Positions 10,701-18,564 of a DNA stretch of 29,835 nucleotides are shown in pieces. Both the position numbers and the translations under genes were made by a program. How positions within the stretch are numbered: the stretch's first letter is position 1; each line of letters begins with the position of its first letter. Below the pieces are notes generated by a model. It was not told the origin of the DNA. It worked only from the letters and a program-made list of their open reading frames with translations, and made no database searches. Where the stretch lies: positions 1 through 29,835 of the IMG/VR virus record IMGVR_UViG_3300037672_001301. The stretch is one strand, 5' to 3'. The DNA is from a virus.

Positions 10701-12337
10701 CTGTCGCGACAACAAAGGCAACTCAACGTCTGTTTGGAGAACTATATCATCCAGACATCGACTTCACTCCACATTATGGTATTGAGAGAAATATTGGTAT
10801 CGAGACCGCATTTGCACTTGCGAGTGGTGGTGGTCTCAACGAAGATGGTACTGGTCCTGGTATTGTCACTACCAGATATCTTCCCGATTATAGAGGAGAG
10901 GGTGTTCTTACTCTTAGTGGTAAGGCTATTGGTCGTACCAATGCACCAATCTTTACTGATGGTACTATCTATATCCTCGGTATTCATACCGCGGCTCAGG
11001 GAATCAGTTCTGGGAGAGAGACTGGTCTTTCGGAAAGTTATTCTCCTGGAACAATCTTTGGTGGTCCTGGACAAGTCACCTTCACGGGTGTCTCCCCTGC
11101 TCGTCCAATTCAGGTATTTGGATATTATGGGGACGACAGAGATCCTGGAGCTGGAACGACTGGAGTCATTTCGATTACTCCTGCTCAGCAAGGAATCATC
11201 ATCAAATCCACCAGCGATTATGTTGGTGTTGGAACTGCATACTTCTCTGGAGAATATTCCGATCTCGTTGCAACATTCAGAGAAATTGGAACGGGAGAAC
11301 TCTTCAAATTCTCTGCTCTATATGAAAGAAGAACCTTCGATTATATTGGATCTGGATTACTCACTGCATCTGGAACAACAGATGCTCCAAGTTCTTTCCA
11401 GACTCCAGAAAGTACAGTTCTCTTTGCAGTTTCTGGATATTCGCAAGAACGTGTCTCTCTGGACAACGAAACGGGTGGAACGATTTCCATCTACAACACA
11501 GAAAGAGTTATTACTGGAATTACTCTTTCTATCTCAACTGGAGGCACGTTCAATTTCTCCTCCAGTGGTGCAGAATCGATTGTTATTCCTTCGGACACAA
11601 ATACCGCTCTCTTCGATATCGAAGGAATTGCCGATACCAGAGAAATTCAGGTCTACGGTTACTATGGAGATGATAGAGATCCTGGTACATCTGGAACTAT
11701 CACAATTGTTGGTGAACTTACTCCCCCACAGATCGACTATACTCCCGCAGAGGTTGGATTTGGAGATCTTACTTTCGTTGGTAGTTCTATCATCAAGGTC
11801 GATCTCAAGATCGTCGGAAAAGGAACTCTTCCAATATCTGGTTCTGCAACAGAGAAATTTGTCAGTGGTGCAGGCGAAGATACGATTCTCTTCTCCATCG
11901 ATGGAAATGCCGAAACGGCACTCAATCAAGTTTATGGATACTACGGAGACGACAAAGATCCAGGTACATCTGGAATTACTACAATTTCTGGTGTTGGTAT
12001 TACAAAACCAATACAGGTATTTGGATATTATGGAGACGACAAAGATCCTGGTACATCAGGAACATTTACATTCTCCAATACTCCTCTTGTTCACCCAGAA
12101 GTCGATTACACTCCACATTACACAGGCACGGGAGTTGTATACTTTACTGGAGGCGTTTCCGTCAAGAGGACTTTCCCAGAAGTTGTTGGTTCTGGTTCTC
12201 TCTTCGGATTTGGTACAAAAGACGAATCATTTGCGAGAACAACATACGTCGGTATCGGTGTTGCCAACTTCTTCGGAGCCTCATTTACGGAAACAATTGC
12301 GTTTGAACCAGCTCGCGTATACGTTACTATCATTTAA
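7736..12337 (+). CDS. Large repeat-built tail fibre-like protein
   Basis: This is a 1533-residue protein without enzyme motifs. It is built from degenerate repeats of about 20-25 residues with the pattern G-x-G-x-L/A-x-F-S-G-x-x-x-E-R (for example IGTGILSFSGSAVER) alternating with T-x-L-F-x-I-S-G. It also has acidic turns of the form D-D/E-W/Y-G-x-I near residues 30, 474, 488, 711 and 827, and four copies of a phrase close to VFGYYGDDRDPGTSG near residues 1126, 1305, 1398 and 1427. A longer unit starting FSQAPQSTIFGLEGE occurs near residues 346 and 583. Such architecture suggests an elongated beta-structured fibre; the Asp-rich turns could bind calcium (inference). It lies in the late structural block after a terminator. 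The ribosome binding site is weak. Very long alternative frames inside it are shadows of the repeats. Confidence 0.75.
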   Translation: MAVYVYDTNKVDIFVSEDEGLVTTSVTSTADYGNISDTADDDRGADNFNPWYFGLITDLADVLPFGKFDVGGNALPLNSPAIPGSGLFRIEDIAEVSYVTPWRGSGSLFEIGGGLERLVIPDLGAAGPSPSIYGQAEESNTFVTVGSGILAQLSDEGATDKFNRYPWDATGTLTLSGYNGTIFPDDFIAVIKNVAKVKGKAQDRVIYDYRLDPDTKFDTENCGFVFDTSGGKFSDADDLTFDRIITTNKDRSFSDDDQLEYENFGDITASIQQIEDRGIIERKLGGGLFMHDYQATGISASESIPFAYFGTGSLFALGELDPDKDVDQVFGYAGSGGFNATGENFFSQAPQSTIFGLEGEISFNGSGVERFVPATVDNTVLFNQVGSANDKIIWQAGERKITIRPIGFGSVLLSDTPPTSTATLVVSGAATDLERTFADGNVNLFDISGDAGNPLDSRFTPHFRSAKGDIVLPDEDWGLITNSATEFEDWGYIREVATTSLVFGDILSPFNYIQIGGQHYPSTDTFSVGESSLTKQTLGFTGIATFRISEDSSLERTFGYESSGITGIATYKAGINIFGYNWFSQAPQSTVFGLEGELTLSGSGNESITPFIEPQGTDGNFTFLSGLAESRSVSPDPTGDVYVGGTAGIVFSPNITGVGVATLRTGREEFQTYLRIIDPDMDLVLTTIGGGLVNEDFVKSYNESSIYYGPQDEDYGNILNAAAYGMGLNFSGAASEVETYDNETNTYDQDVLFSSNGLTYDQSTGGTSILPSFDKTASFPVNFGTTVVSEDLGTLTEGSPIPGGPAYDQYLYPNYTGFIDQDINQGYDDFGFINATTDSLTRVPYGQVDIEQPPTLTVTRFIPQWNGSGTIIPSGTAEERFITSDGNTVLFDFIGTTSPEKFIAQTPEDTILFTISGAAEDESVTFAEVGIGTAYFSGIGVERVRFVEIGTGILSFSGSAVERSSMDPPEGTYLHVFSGTDVRPGLSFAVATTKATQRLFGELYHPDIDFTPHYGIERNIGIETAFALASGGGLNEDGTGPGIVTTRYLPDYRGEGVLTLSGKAIGRTNAPIFTDGTIYILGIHTAAQGISSGRETGLSESYSPGTIFGGPGQVTFTGVSPARPIQVFGYYGDDRDPGAGTTGVISITPAQQGIIIKSTSDYVGVGTAYFSGEYSDLVATFREIGTGELFKFSALYERRTFDYIGSGLLTASGTTDAPSSFQTPESTVLFAVSGYSQERVSLDNETGGTISIYNTERVITGITLSISTGGTFNFSSSGAESIVIPSDTNTALFDIEGIADTREIQVYGYYGDDRDPGTSGTITIVGELTPPQIDYTPAEVGFGDLTFVGSSIIKVDLKIVGKGTLPISGSATEKFVSGAGEDTILFSIDGNAETALNQVYGYYGDDKDPGTSGITTISGVGITKPIQVFGYYGDDKDPGTSGTFTFSNTPLVHPEVDYTPHYTGTGVVYFTGGVSVKRTFPEVVGSGSLFGFGTKDESFARTTYVGIGVANFFGASFTETIAFEPARVYVTII
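8771..9523 (+). repeat. Two copies of a ~42-bp coding repeat
   Basis: Bases 8771-8812 and 9482-9523 are nearly identical (both begin TTCAGTCAGGCTCCACAAAG and end GGTCTCGAAGG, with three mismatches) and code for FSQAPQST-I/V-FGLEGE. They mark an internal duplication in the fibre gene; the coordinates span both copies. Confidence 0.8.
11111..12060 (+). repeat. Four copies of a GYYGDD-type coding repeat
   Basis: Copies lie near 11111-11148, 11649-11694, 11930-11973 and 12014-12060. Each codes for V-F/Y-G-YYGDD-R/K-DPG, and the last three continue with TSG. Third-position differences between copies show protein-level conservation rather than a recent DNA duplication, except that the last two are closely similar. 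Confidence 0.85.
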
Positions 12338-12340
12338 CTT

Positions 12341-12348
12341 TATAAATA
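12341..12348 (+). promoter_or_regulatory. T4-type late promoter (TATAAATA)
   Basis: This is an exact TATAAATA located three bases after the stop of the 1533-aa fibre-like gene and 34 bases before the next start (12382). Position and sequence match the late consensus. Confidence 0.6.
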
Positions 12349-12381
12349 AATCAGAAGCATACCTTTCATGAGTTCTGAATC

Positions 12382-12840
12382 ATGACAAAACAGGTTCAAT
12401 TTAGAAAGGGAACCACAGCTGAACACTTTAACTTCACTGGGGCCCTTGCTGAAATTACTGTTGATACGGATAAAAATGTTGCTGTTGTCCATGACGGTGT
12501 AACTCCTGGCGGTTTTGAACTTTCAAGATCAAGATGGATTTATGTCGCTGGAGATACTACTACTGGTACTAACCAGAAATATACGGTTGACTCCACATAT
12601 ACTCCTACAGGATTGAATGTTACTTTACCAACTCCTCGTGCAGTTGGTGACTGGGTTTGGATTGAAGATTTTGGTAATTTTATGAGTATCAATCCAGTAA
12701 GCGTTATCTCGGATAAGTCTTTTGAGAACGGTCATCTCGTAAGAGAAAGTTCACCTTTTATTATGGATGTATCTGGAGCGTCTGTAACATTCATTTGGAA
12801 TGGAAGTCTTTGGAAAGTGTTCAACAATAGAGGCAGTTAA
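12382..12840 (+). CDS. Small tail-fibre protein with Mtd_N-like domain
   Basis: This is a 152-residue protein. Residues 4-45 (VQFRKGTTAEHFNFTGALAE, then ITVDTDKNVAVVHDG and TPGGFEL) match the N-terminal domain of the major tropism determinant type (Mtd_N), a short beta-prism-like module found at the attachment end of many phage fibres and head fibres. The remaining hundred residues form a beta-rich domain ending FIWNGSLWKVFNNRGS, a common fibre C-terminus that I take to be an oligomerising or glycan-facing module (inference). A TATAAATA late promoter precedes it, and the ribosome binding site is poor. The start overlaps a five-codon open reading frame (12368-12385) in an ATGA arrangement. Confidence 0.75.
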   Translation: MTKQVQFRKGTTAEHFNFTGALAEITVDTDKNVAVVHDGVTPGGFELSRSRWIYVAGDTTTGTNQKYTVDSTYTPTGLNVTLPTPRAVGDWVWIEDFGNFMSINPVSVISDKSFENGHLVRESSPFIMDVSGASVTFIWNGSLWKVFNNRGS

Positions 12841-12842
12841 AC

Positions 12843-13247
12843 ATGGCACTAACCCTAAGTAATTCAATTTCTGGTGAATTTTTACCATCAGAATCATCTG
12901 GATTCTTTGTGTACGCATTAAGACGAGACGCAGATAATATGCTGCATTTCTCTAAAGTTAGTGCTGCATCTACAGAACTAGGCGAGTTTTATCGAACCAA
13001 TGGAACTTCAATTCCAGAATTCGGTGATGGTGTTGACTATGGTTGTTACGATGTTGGTGTTGGTAAAACGTCAGTCATTCGTAACGACATTGCTACGGAT
13101 AAAAAATCTTTAGATGATCCGAATGATAAATATCAACAGATCCGCTTTGATAGAAGGAACCTCTACTATTACATAGATGATGATGGTTTTTTCGTCATCA
13201 GGTTCAATGGACCAGATTATGATTACAACTCTATCGGACCAAAATAA
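12843..13247 (+). CDS. Conserved cyanophage structural-region protein
   Basis: This 134-residue protein begins two bases after the previous stop (MALTLSNSISGEFLPSES). The next part (SGFFVYALRRDADNMLHFSK) and the later NDKYQQIRFDRRNLYYYIDD are the most distinctive segments. The protein is rich in Asp, Tyr and Phe, with no cleavable signal, membrane segment or enzyme motif. I recognise the N-terminus as one found beside fibre genes in other cyanomyoviruses, but I know no function. Being placed between two fibre-type genes with almost no spacing, it may be a fibre connector or part of the same assembly. Confidence 0.65.
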   Translation: MALTLSNSISGEFLPSESSGFFVYALRRDADNMLHFSKVSAASTELGEFYRTNGTSIPEFGDGVDYGCYDVGVGKTSVIRNDIATDKKSLDDPNDKYQQIRFDRRNLYYYIDDDGFFVIRFNGPDYDYNSIGPK

Positions 13248-13265
13248 TAATTAAAAGGAGAAACA

Positions 13266-16200
13266 ATGGCTGAGTTTAGACTTGGAAGAGTAAAATTCAA
13301 CTGGACGGGTAATTGGGATACTTCCAAATCTTACCTCATTGACGATATCGCCAAGTTTGGTGGCAATACTTATGTAGCGGTCGCAAACCATACTTCCACT
13401 GGAAGCACTGCTAACTTCTACACCGATCTCGGTAATTGGAATCTTCATATTGAGGGTCTAGAGAATAGGGGTAGTTGGTCACCAGATACGTATTACCGAG
13501 TAAACGATCTCGTCACCTTCGGTAACGTAGTATATCGTGTTACAGTTGCACATACTTCTGTCGGTACATTTATCGACGAGACGAAGGTTGTTCAGTATGT
13601 CGCAGGATTTAATTCAGAAGGCGAATGGCAAAACACCACAGAGTATCAGCAAGGGGACGTTGTTAATTACAACGGGTCTTCCTATGTTGCTATTACTACT
13701 TCTGCTGCTGGATTTAACCCACCAGAATATATCGGTTTAGGAACAGGTAGCAAGTGGAATGTTCTTTCCGATGGTCTTGCTGGCGCTGCAGTAACATATA
13801 CAGAAGGCACCTATTATAGAGGTGACATGGTTCTGTTTGGTGGTAATTCTTATCGCCACAAACTTGGCATTACTACTAATGTTTCTCCTGTTCAAGCTGG
13901 ACTGGGAACCGTTGGAGATGCTCAGTATAGTGGAACCGCCGTCTGGGATCTTCTGGTCAAAGGCATTAGCTTTGTTGGTAATTTCTCCACAACATTCGCA
14001 TATCATCCAGGTCATGTCGTTAGATATGGATCTAACTCATATGTCTCAGTTGGTGCTTCTTTCGTAAATATTAATCCAATTGCTGGTGTAGGAACATATT
14101 GGGAAACATTGGCTGCTGGTGACTCAGCTGCTGCTCTTAATACTAAGGGTGATATTCTTACTTATAACGGTGGTCCTGCTAGAATCGGTATTGGTTCTAC
14201 TGGATATGCACTTGCAGTTCAAAGTGATGGAGTTCCTGGATACGAAATTGTTGGTAACCAGACAAGAATCTATTACGTTGACTCCGAAGATGGCCTAGAT
14301 GCCAACAACGGTCTTGCACCTAACCTTGCATTTAAGACAATCAAGGCGGCTTGTGCTGCTGCACGTCCTGATAACAATATCACTGACTTCCAGTATACTG
14401 CTGCAACTGGTGTTGCAACTATCACATCTCCTGGTCACGGTCTGGCAAACGTTGGTACGTTTGTTCAGTTGGCTGAGATTGAATTTGAATGTCTGTCTGG
14501 TGGTAATGTCTTCAATATCTTGGGCATGACATACAACAAGGCTGTTGGTCTTGCAACTATTACTGCTATTGGTCTTGGTGCTGCTCCAGAAATTGGAATT
14601 GGTGCTACTGTTAGATTGAGAAATCTTGGTATTTCATTCACTGGTAATGCAAACTTTGAACACCAGTTCTCCCGTGCAGAGTCAGATGCCCTCATCACTG
14701 GTGGTGACTATATTCATAACTTTGTGGCTGCTACTTCGGGTGCAGTTAACGTTGTAACAGGAAGTCTTTCTGGATCCCAGTTAACTCCAACAAATGCTGT
14801 TTATACGGCAACTAGTGGTGAGTTGGAGATCACTGTTGGTTCTCACGGTTTGTCGATTAGTGACACTATCAGCTTTGATGCCAACTCAATGACATTCACT
14901 TGTCAAATGGACGGTGGTAGTTCCAATAAGACATATCCAAGAACAACTGACCCCGCATACGGTGTCAATCTCTCGATCAATGCAATTACTGCAAACACTT
15001 TCACAGTTAACGTTGGACCTTCTCCTATCGTTAACTTCCAAGTTGGTGGTGCAACATATAACCAGGTAACTGGCGATATCGTAATGGATGTCGGTGTTCA
15101 TCAACTTGATATTGGTACATCGGTCAAACTTCTTACCGAAGGCATCGTCTTCAAGTGTTCCATGGACGGTTACCTAACCGACCACGCATATCCAAGAGCA
15201 ACTGCTGGTGATGGTTCTCCTGATCCTGCATACAATACTGCTCTGTCGATTACTGCTGCAACAACTACTACCATCACGGTTAATGTTGGTACTGCAAGTT
15301 CTTCTCAGACAATTACTGGTAAGTTCCCTGCAGTTCATACTCAGGCATCTACTTTCCAGTTCCCAGTTCAGGCAGTTCCCGATAACAACTCTATTGTAGT
15401 TAACGTCGGTGTTTCTAATACTGATTATCTCTATGTTTCTGGTGGTACTGCGTTCGTTGGTGTTACAACAACGGTTTATCCCGATAAGGTCTCTAAGTCT
15501 TACTTTGAGGTTCTTCAGGTTATTGATGCCAATAGAATTAGAGCTAACGTTGGTATCTCCACAATCAATCACACATATGTGAGAGGTGGTCATCTAACTG
15601 ATCTAACTCCTGCTATTCTGAAACTGTCTGCTTCACAGTTCTATGAGCAACTGCCAATCAAGGTTCCTCCTTTTACCTCGATTATCGGTAACTCACTAAG
15701 AGGTACTCAGGTTCTACCTGCTGCTGGTTTCTCTGACGATTCTGTAACTCCTAATAACAGATCTCAGATGTTCCAGTTGTCTGATGCTACTACCCTTCAG
15801 GCAATGTCCATGAAGGGAATGGAAGGATTTATGTATGATCCTAACGTACCTTTCGTACTAGATAATAGTAACATTAGAACTGGTCTTGGAACAACTGCTG
15901 CTGGTGTTGTTTGTGCCTTTAACCCAGATTCCCCAATCAATAATAAGTCTCCTTACGTTAAGGATTGTACTGTATTCTCCGATAACGCAAGTGATTTCGG
16001 TCGTCACGGTGGTGGTGCTGTTGGTGTATTCGCTGATGGTGGTGTCCATTCCGAGGGTGCGAAATCAATTGTCTTTGACTCCTTCACCCAGGTATCTTCC
16101 GATGGTGCTGGATATATCCTAGACAAGAGTGCAATCTCCGAGATTGTTTCTTGCTTCACCTACTACTGTAAGTGGGGATACTACTCTGGTGGCGGATCTA

Positions 16201-17699
16201 GAATTCGTTCCGTTGGTGGTAACAACTCCTATGGTGATTACGGTGTTATTGCATCTGGATTCTCCACAGACGAAAGCCCAAGAACATCAAGAGTCTTTGG
16301 TTCTCTGATGGAAGTAAACGGTCCAACTAAGGCTGGTACTCTGGCTATTGGTGCTACCATGTTTGGTGCAACCTCTGGTGCTCGTGGATGGTTCATTAAC
16401 GATCAAACCGCTGCAGACAGAATTTACTTCAAGTATCATCCTGGTTATGGTTCAGTTGGTCTTGGAACCACTGGATTCGTAGATGGTGAGATTATCTGGT
16501 TCGGTGCTGGCGGCGACAGTCAGGCTGGTGTTGGTTCTATCACAGTTTCTGGTGTTACTTCCTCTATCGGCGGACAAAGAGGAACAATCCTTGAGGTTGA
16601 CAATATTTCTTCAACACTCTTAGTTGGTGACGCACTTGGATTCTCTACAACCTCTTATGGTGATGACAATCTCTTCTATATCATCAATACAGTCACGAAT
16701 ATCTCTGCTGCTTCCACATACACGTATTACACACCTAGTGGTATTGCAACAGTAACATATCAAGATCGTGCTACGCTGACAATTTCTCCAGAGAAGTCAA
16801 GTGGTACATGGGATACCCGAGAGGTAACTGGTGCAGGTTCTACACTATCTGTTAGAACCCTCTTCTCACAGTGTCGCCTAACAGGACATGACTTCCTGAG
16901 TGTTGGTACTGGTAACAAGGCAGAAACCAATTATCCCGATGTTGATCAAACTCAGATTATTCAGGGTAATGAGACTAATATCTTCGGTCCTGGTAAGGTA
17001 TTCTTTGTTTCCACTGACCAAGGTGGTAACTTCAGAGTCGGTCAATTCTTCTCCGTTGATCAGTTGACTGGTCGTGCAACCTTGGACGCTTCTGCGTTCA
17101 ACCTGTCTGGTTTGACTGAACTGAGACTGGGTGCAATCGGTGGTCAAATTGGTGAGGCAATCAACGAATTCTCCTCGGATGAATTCATGTCTGGTCAGTC
17201 CAATACTGCATGTCCTACTGAGGGTGCAGTTGCTGGATTCCTCCGTCATGGTGCGATGGGCGTCAAGGCAATGACTCCACCAGTTGGTACTACTGCCGAA
17301 AGACCTGGTGGGCTCGATGAAGAGTTCAACACTGGTGCTTTGAGATTCAACACTGATCTTGGTTCTATTGAATTCTATAACGGATCTATTTGGACACAAC
17401 CTGGACTTAAGACCTACTCAACGGTATCGAGTTCTGGCGCGGTTGCGGCGGGTCAGGTCTACTTTGTTAACACCACTGGTGGTACTCTAACTCTGACTCT
17501 ACCTGCATCCCCCGCACTGGGAGATACCATTAGATTCTATGATGTTGCCAACACCTATGATTCTAATGCGTTGGTCGTTGGACGTAATGGGAAGAAGATT
17601 CAGGGTGATGATTCTGACATGACGGTCAATCTTGAAGGGGCTTCATTTGAACTCGCCTTCTCGGGTGATACCTACGGTTGGAGATTGTTCTCCGTCTGA
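13266..17699 (+). CDS. Long tail-fibre protein with CBM-like repeats and beta-helix region
   Basis: This is a 1477-residue protein. A strong ribosome binding site (AAAAGGAG, 13253-13260) fixes the start. Residues about 12-283 hold five repeats of the chitinase-type carbohydrate-binding pattern W-x-x-x-x-x-Y-x-x-G/D-D-x-V-x-F/Y-G/N-x-x-Y (for example YQQGDVVNYNGSSYVA), each closing with a Trp. Near residue 340 IYYVDSEDGLDANNG then AFKTIKAAC resembles the start of pectate-lyase-like beta-helix domains. Residues about 380-700 contain degenerate repeats of the form Y-x-x-x-T-G-x-x-x-x-x-V-x-x-H-x-L with FTCQMDG and YPR phrases. The C-terminus has GALRFNTDLGSIEFYNGSIW, common in cyanophage fibres. 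A role in host-surface recognition is likely; no catalytic residues can be named. Confidence 0.8.
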   Translation: MAEFRLGRVKFNWTGNWDTSKSYLIDDIAKFGGNTYVAVANHTSTGSTANFYTDLGNWNLHIEGLENRGSWSPDTYYRVNDLVTFGNVVYRVTVAHTSVGTFIDETKVVQYVAGFNSEGEWQNTTEYQQGDVVNYNGSSYVAITTSAAGFNPPEYIGLGTGSKWNVLSDGLAGAAVTYTEGTYYRGDMVLFGGNSYRHKLGITTNVSPVQAGLGTVGDAQYSGTAVWDLLVKGISFVGNFSTTFAYHPGHVVRYGSNSYVSVGASFVNINPIAGVGTYWETLAAGDSAAALNTKGDILTYNGGPARIGIGSTGYALAVQSDGVPGYEIVGNQTRIYYVDSEDGLDANNGLAPNLAFKTIKAACAAARPDNNITDFQYTAATGVATITSPGHGLANVGTFVQLAEIEFECLSGGNVFNILGMTYNKAVGLATITAIGLGAAPEIGIGATVRLRNLGISFTGNANFEHQFSRAESDALITGGDYIHNFVAATSGAVNVVTGSLSGSQLTPTNAVYTATSGELEITVGSHGLSISDTISFDANSMTFTCQMDGGSSNKTYPRTTDPAYGVNLSINAITANTFTVNVGPSPIVNFQVGGATYNQVTGDIVMDVGVHQLDIGTSVKLLTEGIVFKCSMDGYLTDHAYPRATAGDGSPDPAYNTALSITAATTTTITVNVGTASSSQTITGKFPAVHTQASTFQFPVQAVPDNNSIVVNVGVSNTDYLYVSGGTAFVGVTTTVYPDKVSKSYFEVLQVIDANRIRANVGISTINHTYVRGGHLTDLTPAILKLSASQFYEQLPIKVPPFTSIIGNSLRGTQVLPAAGFSDDSVTPNNRSQMFQLSDATTLQAMSMKGMEGFMYDPNVPFVLDNSNIRTGLGTTAAGVVCAFNPDSPINNKSPYVKDCTVFSDNASDFGRHGGGAVGVFADGGVHSEGAKSIVFDSFTQVSSDGAGYILDKSAISEIVSCFTYYCKWGYYSGGGSRIRSVGGNNSYGDYGVIASGFSTDESPRTSRVFGSLMEVNGPTKAGTLAIGATMFGATSGARGWFINDQTAADRIYFKYHPGYGSVGLGTTGFVDGEIIWFGAGGDSQAGVGSITVSGVTSSIGGQRGTILEVDNISSTLLVGDALGFSTTSYGDDNLFYIINTVTNISAASTYTYYTPSGIATVTYQDRATLTISPEKSSGTWDTREVTGAGSTLSVRTLFSQCRLTGHDFLSVGTGNKAETNYPDVDQTQIIQGNETNIFGPGKVFFVSTDQGGNFRVGQFFSVDQLTGRATLDASAFNLSGLTELRLGAIGGQIGEAINEFSSDEFMSGQSNTACPTEGAVAGFLRHGAMGVKAMTPPVGTTAERPGGLDEEFNTGALRFNTDLGSIEFYNGSIWTQPGLKTYSTVSSSGAVAAGQVYFVNTTGGTLTLTLPASPALGDTIRFYDVANTYDSNALVVGRNGKKIQGDDSDMTVNLEGASFELAFSGDTYGWRLFSV
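13299..14115 (+). repeat. Five tandem CBM-like protein repeats
   Basis: Within the 1477-aa fibre, five units of about 45-60 codons carry a conserved W (or aromatic), Y, D-x-V, Y/F-G and Y. Cores are YLIDDIAKFGGNTYVAV, YRVNDLVTFGNVVYRVT, YQQGDVVNYNGSSYVAI, YYRGDMVLFGGNSYRHK and YHPGHVVRYGSNSYVSV. The spacing and aromatic pattern match small chitin/cellulose-binding modules. Confidence 0.7.
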
Positions 17700-17740
17700 T
17701 ACGTGACTATCTTTGTTATGATTTTCTTTATCAATTTTTA

Positions 17741-17748
17741 TCTAAATA
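17741..17748 (+). promoter_or_regulatory. Possible late promoter variant (TCTAAATA)
   Basis: TCTAAATA is one base off TATAAATA and lies 20 bases before the start at 17769, in the only noncoding gap between the long fibre gene and the first Cys-rich gene. Confidence 0.35.
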
Positions 17749-17768
17749 AAACTAATCTAGGATCGTAA

Positions 17769-18551
17769 ATGGCCAACTACAGATCATATAAAAAAGTAAC
17801 TGCGGCCCAGGTTCCAGATGGGTCCATCACCGTTGATAAACTTGCTAGTGGTGTTGGACCGAGCTGGAACGTAAAAACAGTTTACGGAGATCCATCATCA
17901 ATGACTTCTGGTTGCTGTTGTCTTTGGACTGTTCCAACTGGAGTTGGTAAAATTACTTGGGAACTATGGGGTGCTGGTGGTAATGGACATGGTGCATGTT
18001 CTTGCAACAGATGTCATCACTACAAAGGTGCTGGCGGTGGAAGTTACAACACCAAGACAATTTCTACAACAGGAAGTTGTCAATATACAGTATGTGCTGC
18101 TGGCGTCTATAGATGCTGTTCTAGAGAATGTACTGGATGTTACGGATGTTCTTCATATGTAAATGGATATAATCTAAGTAACTTCTGTGCAGTGGGTGGT
18201 GGTAGAGGAGAAGCCAATACTGATTGGTCTAACCTCTGTGCATCTGTCCATCACACCTGTATGCAACCAGGAACATATGATGGGGACTTTGCAGTAAACC
18301 CTCATTGGCCAGGATTCAGTGGTCAATGGAACTGTCATTGTGGTCTGTCGAATACACAAACTTGCAGTGGTGGAGCCGCACTAATTGGAATTGGTAATAA
18401 AACGTACTCCAGTCACTGTTGGATGCGTTGTGGTTGCTGGATCGCACCATATGGTGCTGGTGGCCAAGGCGCAATGACTTCATATTGTGAAAGATGCTGC
18501 GGTCAAGGCGGTACTGGTGGATCTGGAATAGTACGTATCACATACATGTAA
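17769..18551 (+). CDS. Gly/Cys-rich fibre-tip-like protein, paralog 1 of 3
   Basis: This is a 260-residue protein with 25 Cys by hand count. Residues 1-30 (NYRSYKKVTAAQVPDGSITV) are a short fibre-type lead. From residue ~47 it has SGCCCLWTVPTGV then ELWGAGGNGHGACSCNRC. The W-x-V-P-x-G-V-x-K-x-x-x-E-L-W-G-A-G-G pattern is that of Gly-rich domains seen in phage fibre tips. Cys clusters follow: YRCCSRECTGCYGC, HCWMRCGCW and SYCERCCGQGGTGG. No signal peptide or membrane segment is present. AGGA at 17759-17762 serves as ribosome binding site. I infer a distal adhesin or fibre component stabilised by disulfides outside the cell or by metal; the function is not established. Thirteen bases separate it from paralog 2. 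Confidence 0.7.
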   Translation: MANYRSYKKVTAAQVPDGSITVDKLASGVGPSWNVKTVYGDPSSMTSGCCCLWTVPTGVGKITWELWGAGGNGHGACSCNRCHHYKGAGGGSYNTKTISTTGSCQYTVCAAGVYRCCSRECTGCYGCSSYVNGYNLSNFCAVGGGRGEANTDWSNLCASVHHTCMQPGTYDGDFAVNPHWPGFSGQWNCHCGLSNTQTCSGGAALIGIGNKTYSSHCWMRCGCWIAPYGAGGQGAMTSYCERCCGQGGTGGSGIVRITYM

Positions 18552-18564
18552 TCAAGGGGAATCA

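Noticed and set aside
11111-12060. Regularly recurring 40-50 bp direct repeats that might suggest CRISPR or a mobile element
   Set aside because: They are in frame, code for a conserved peptide, vary at third codon positions and have irregular spacing.
10269-12371. A 700-codon open frame in the +3 reading frame within the 1533-aa fibre gene
   Set aside because: It lies wholly over the repeat region of a convincing structural gene, its product is a monotonous Leu/Ser/Val/Arg-rich sequence without domain character, and it has no ribosome binding site; its openness follows from the biased repeat codons.
16878-17399. A 173-codon minus-strand open frame opposite the 1477-aa fibre gene
   Set aside because: Low-complexity Ser/Thr/Cys shadow of a well-supported gene; no start signals.
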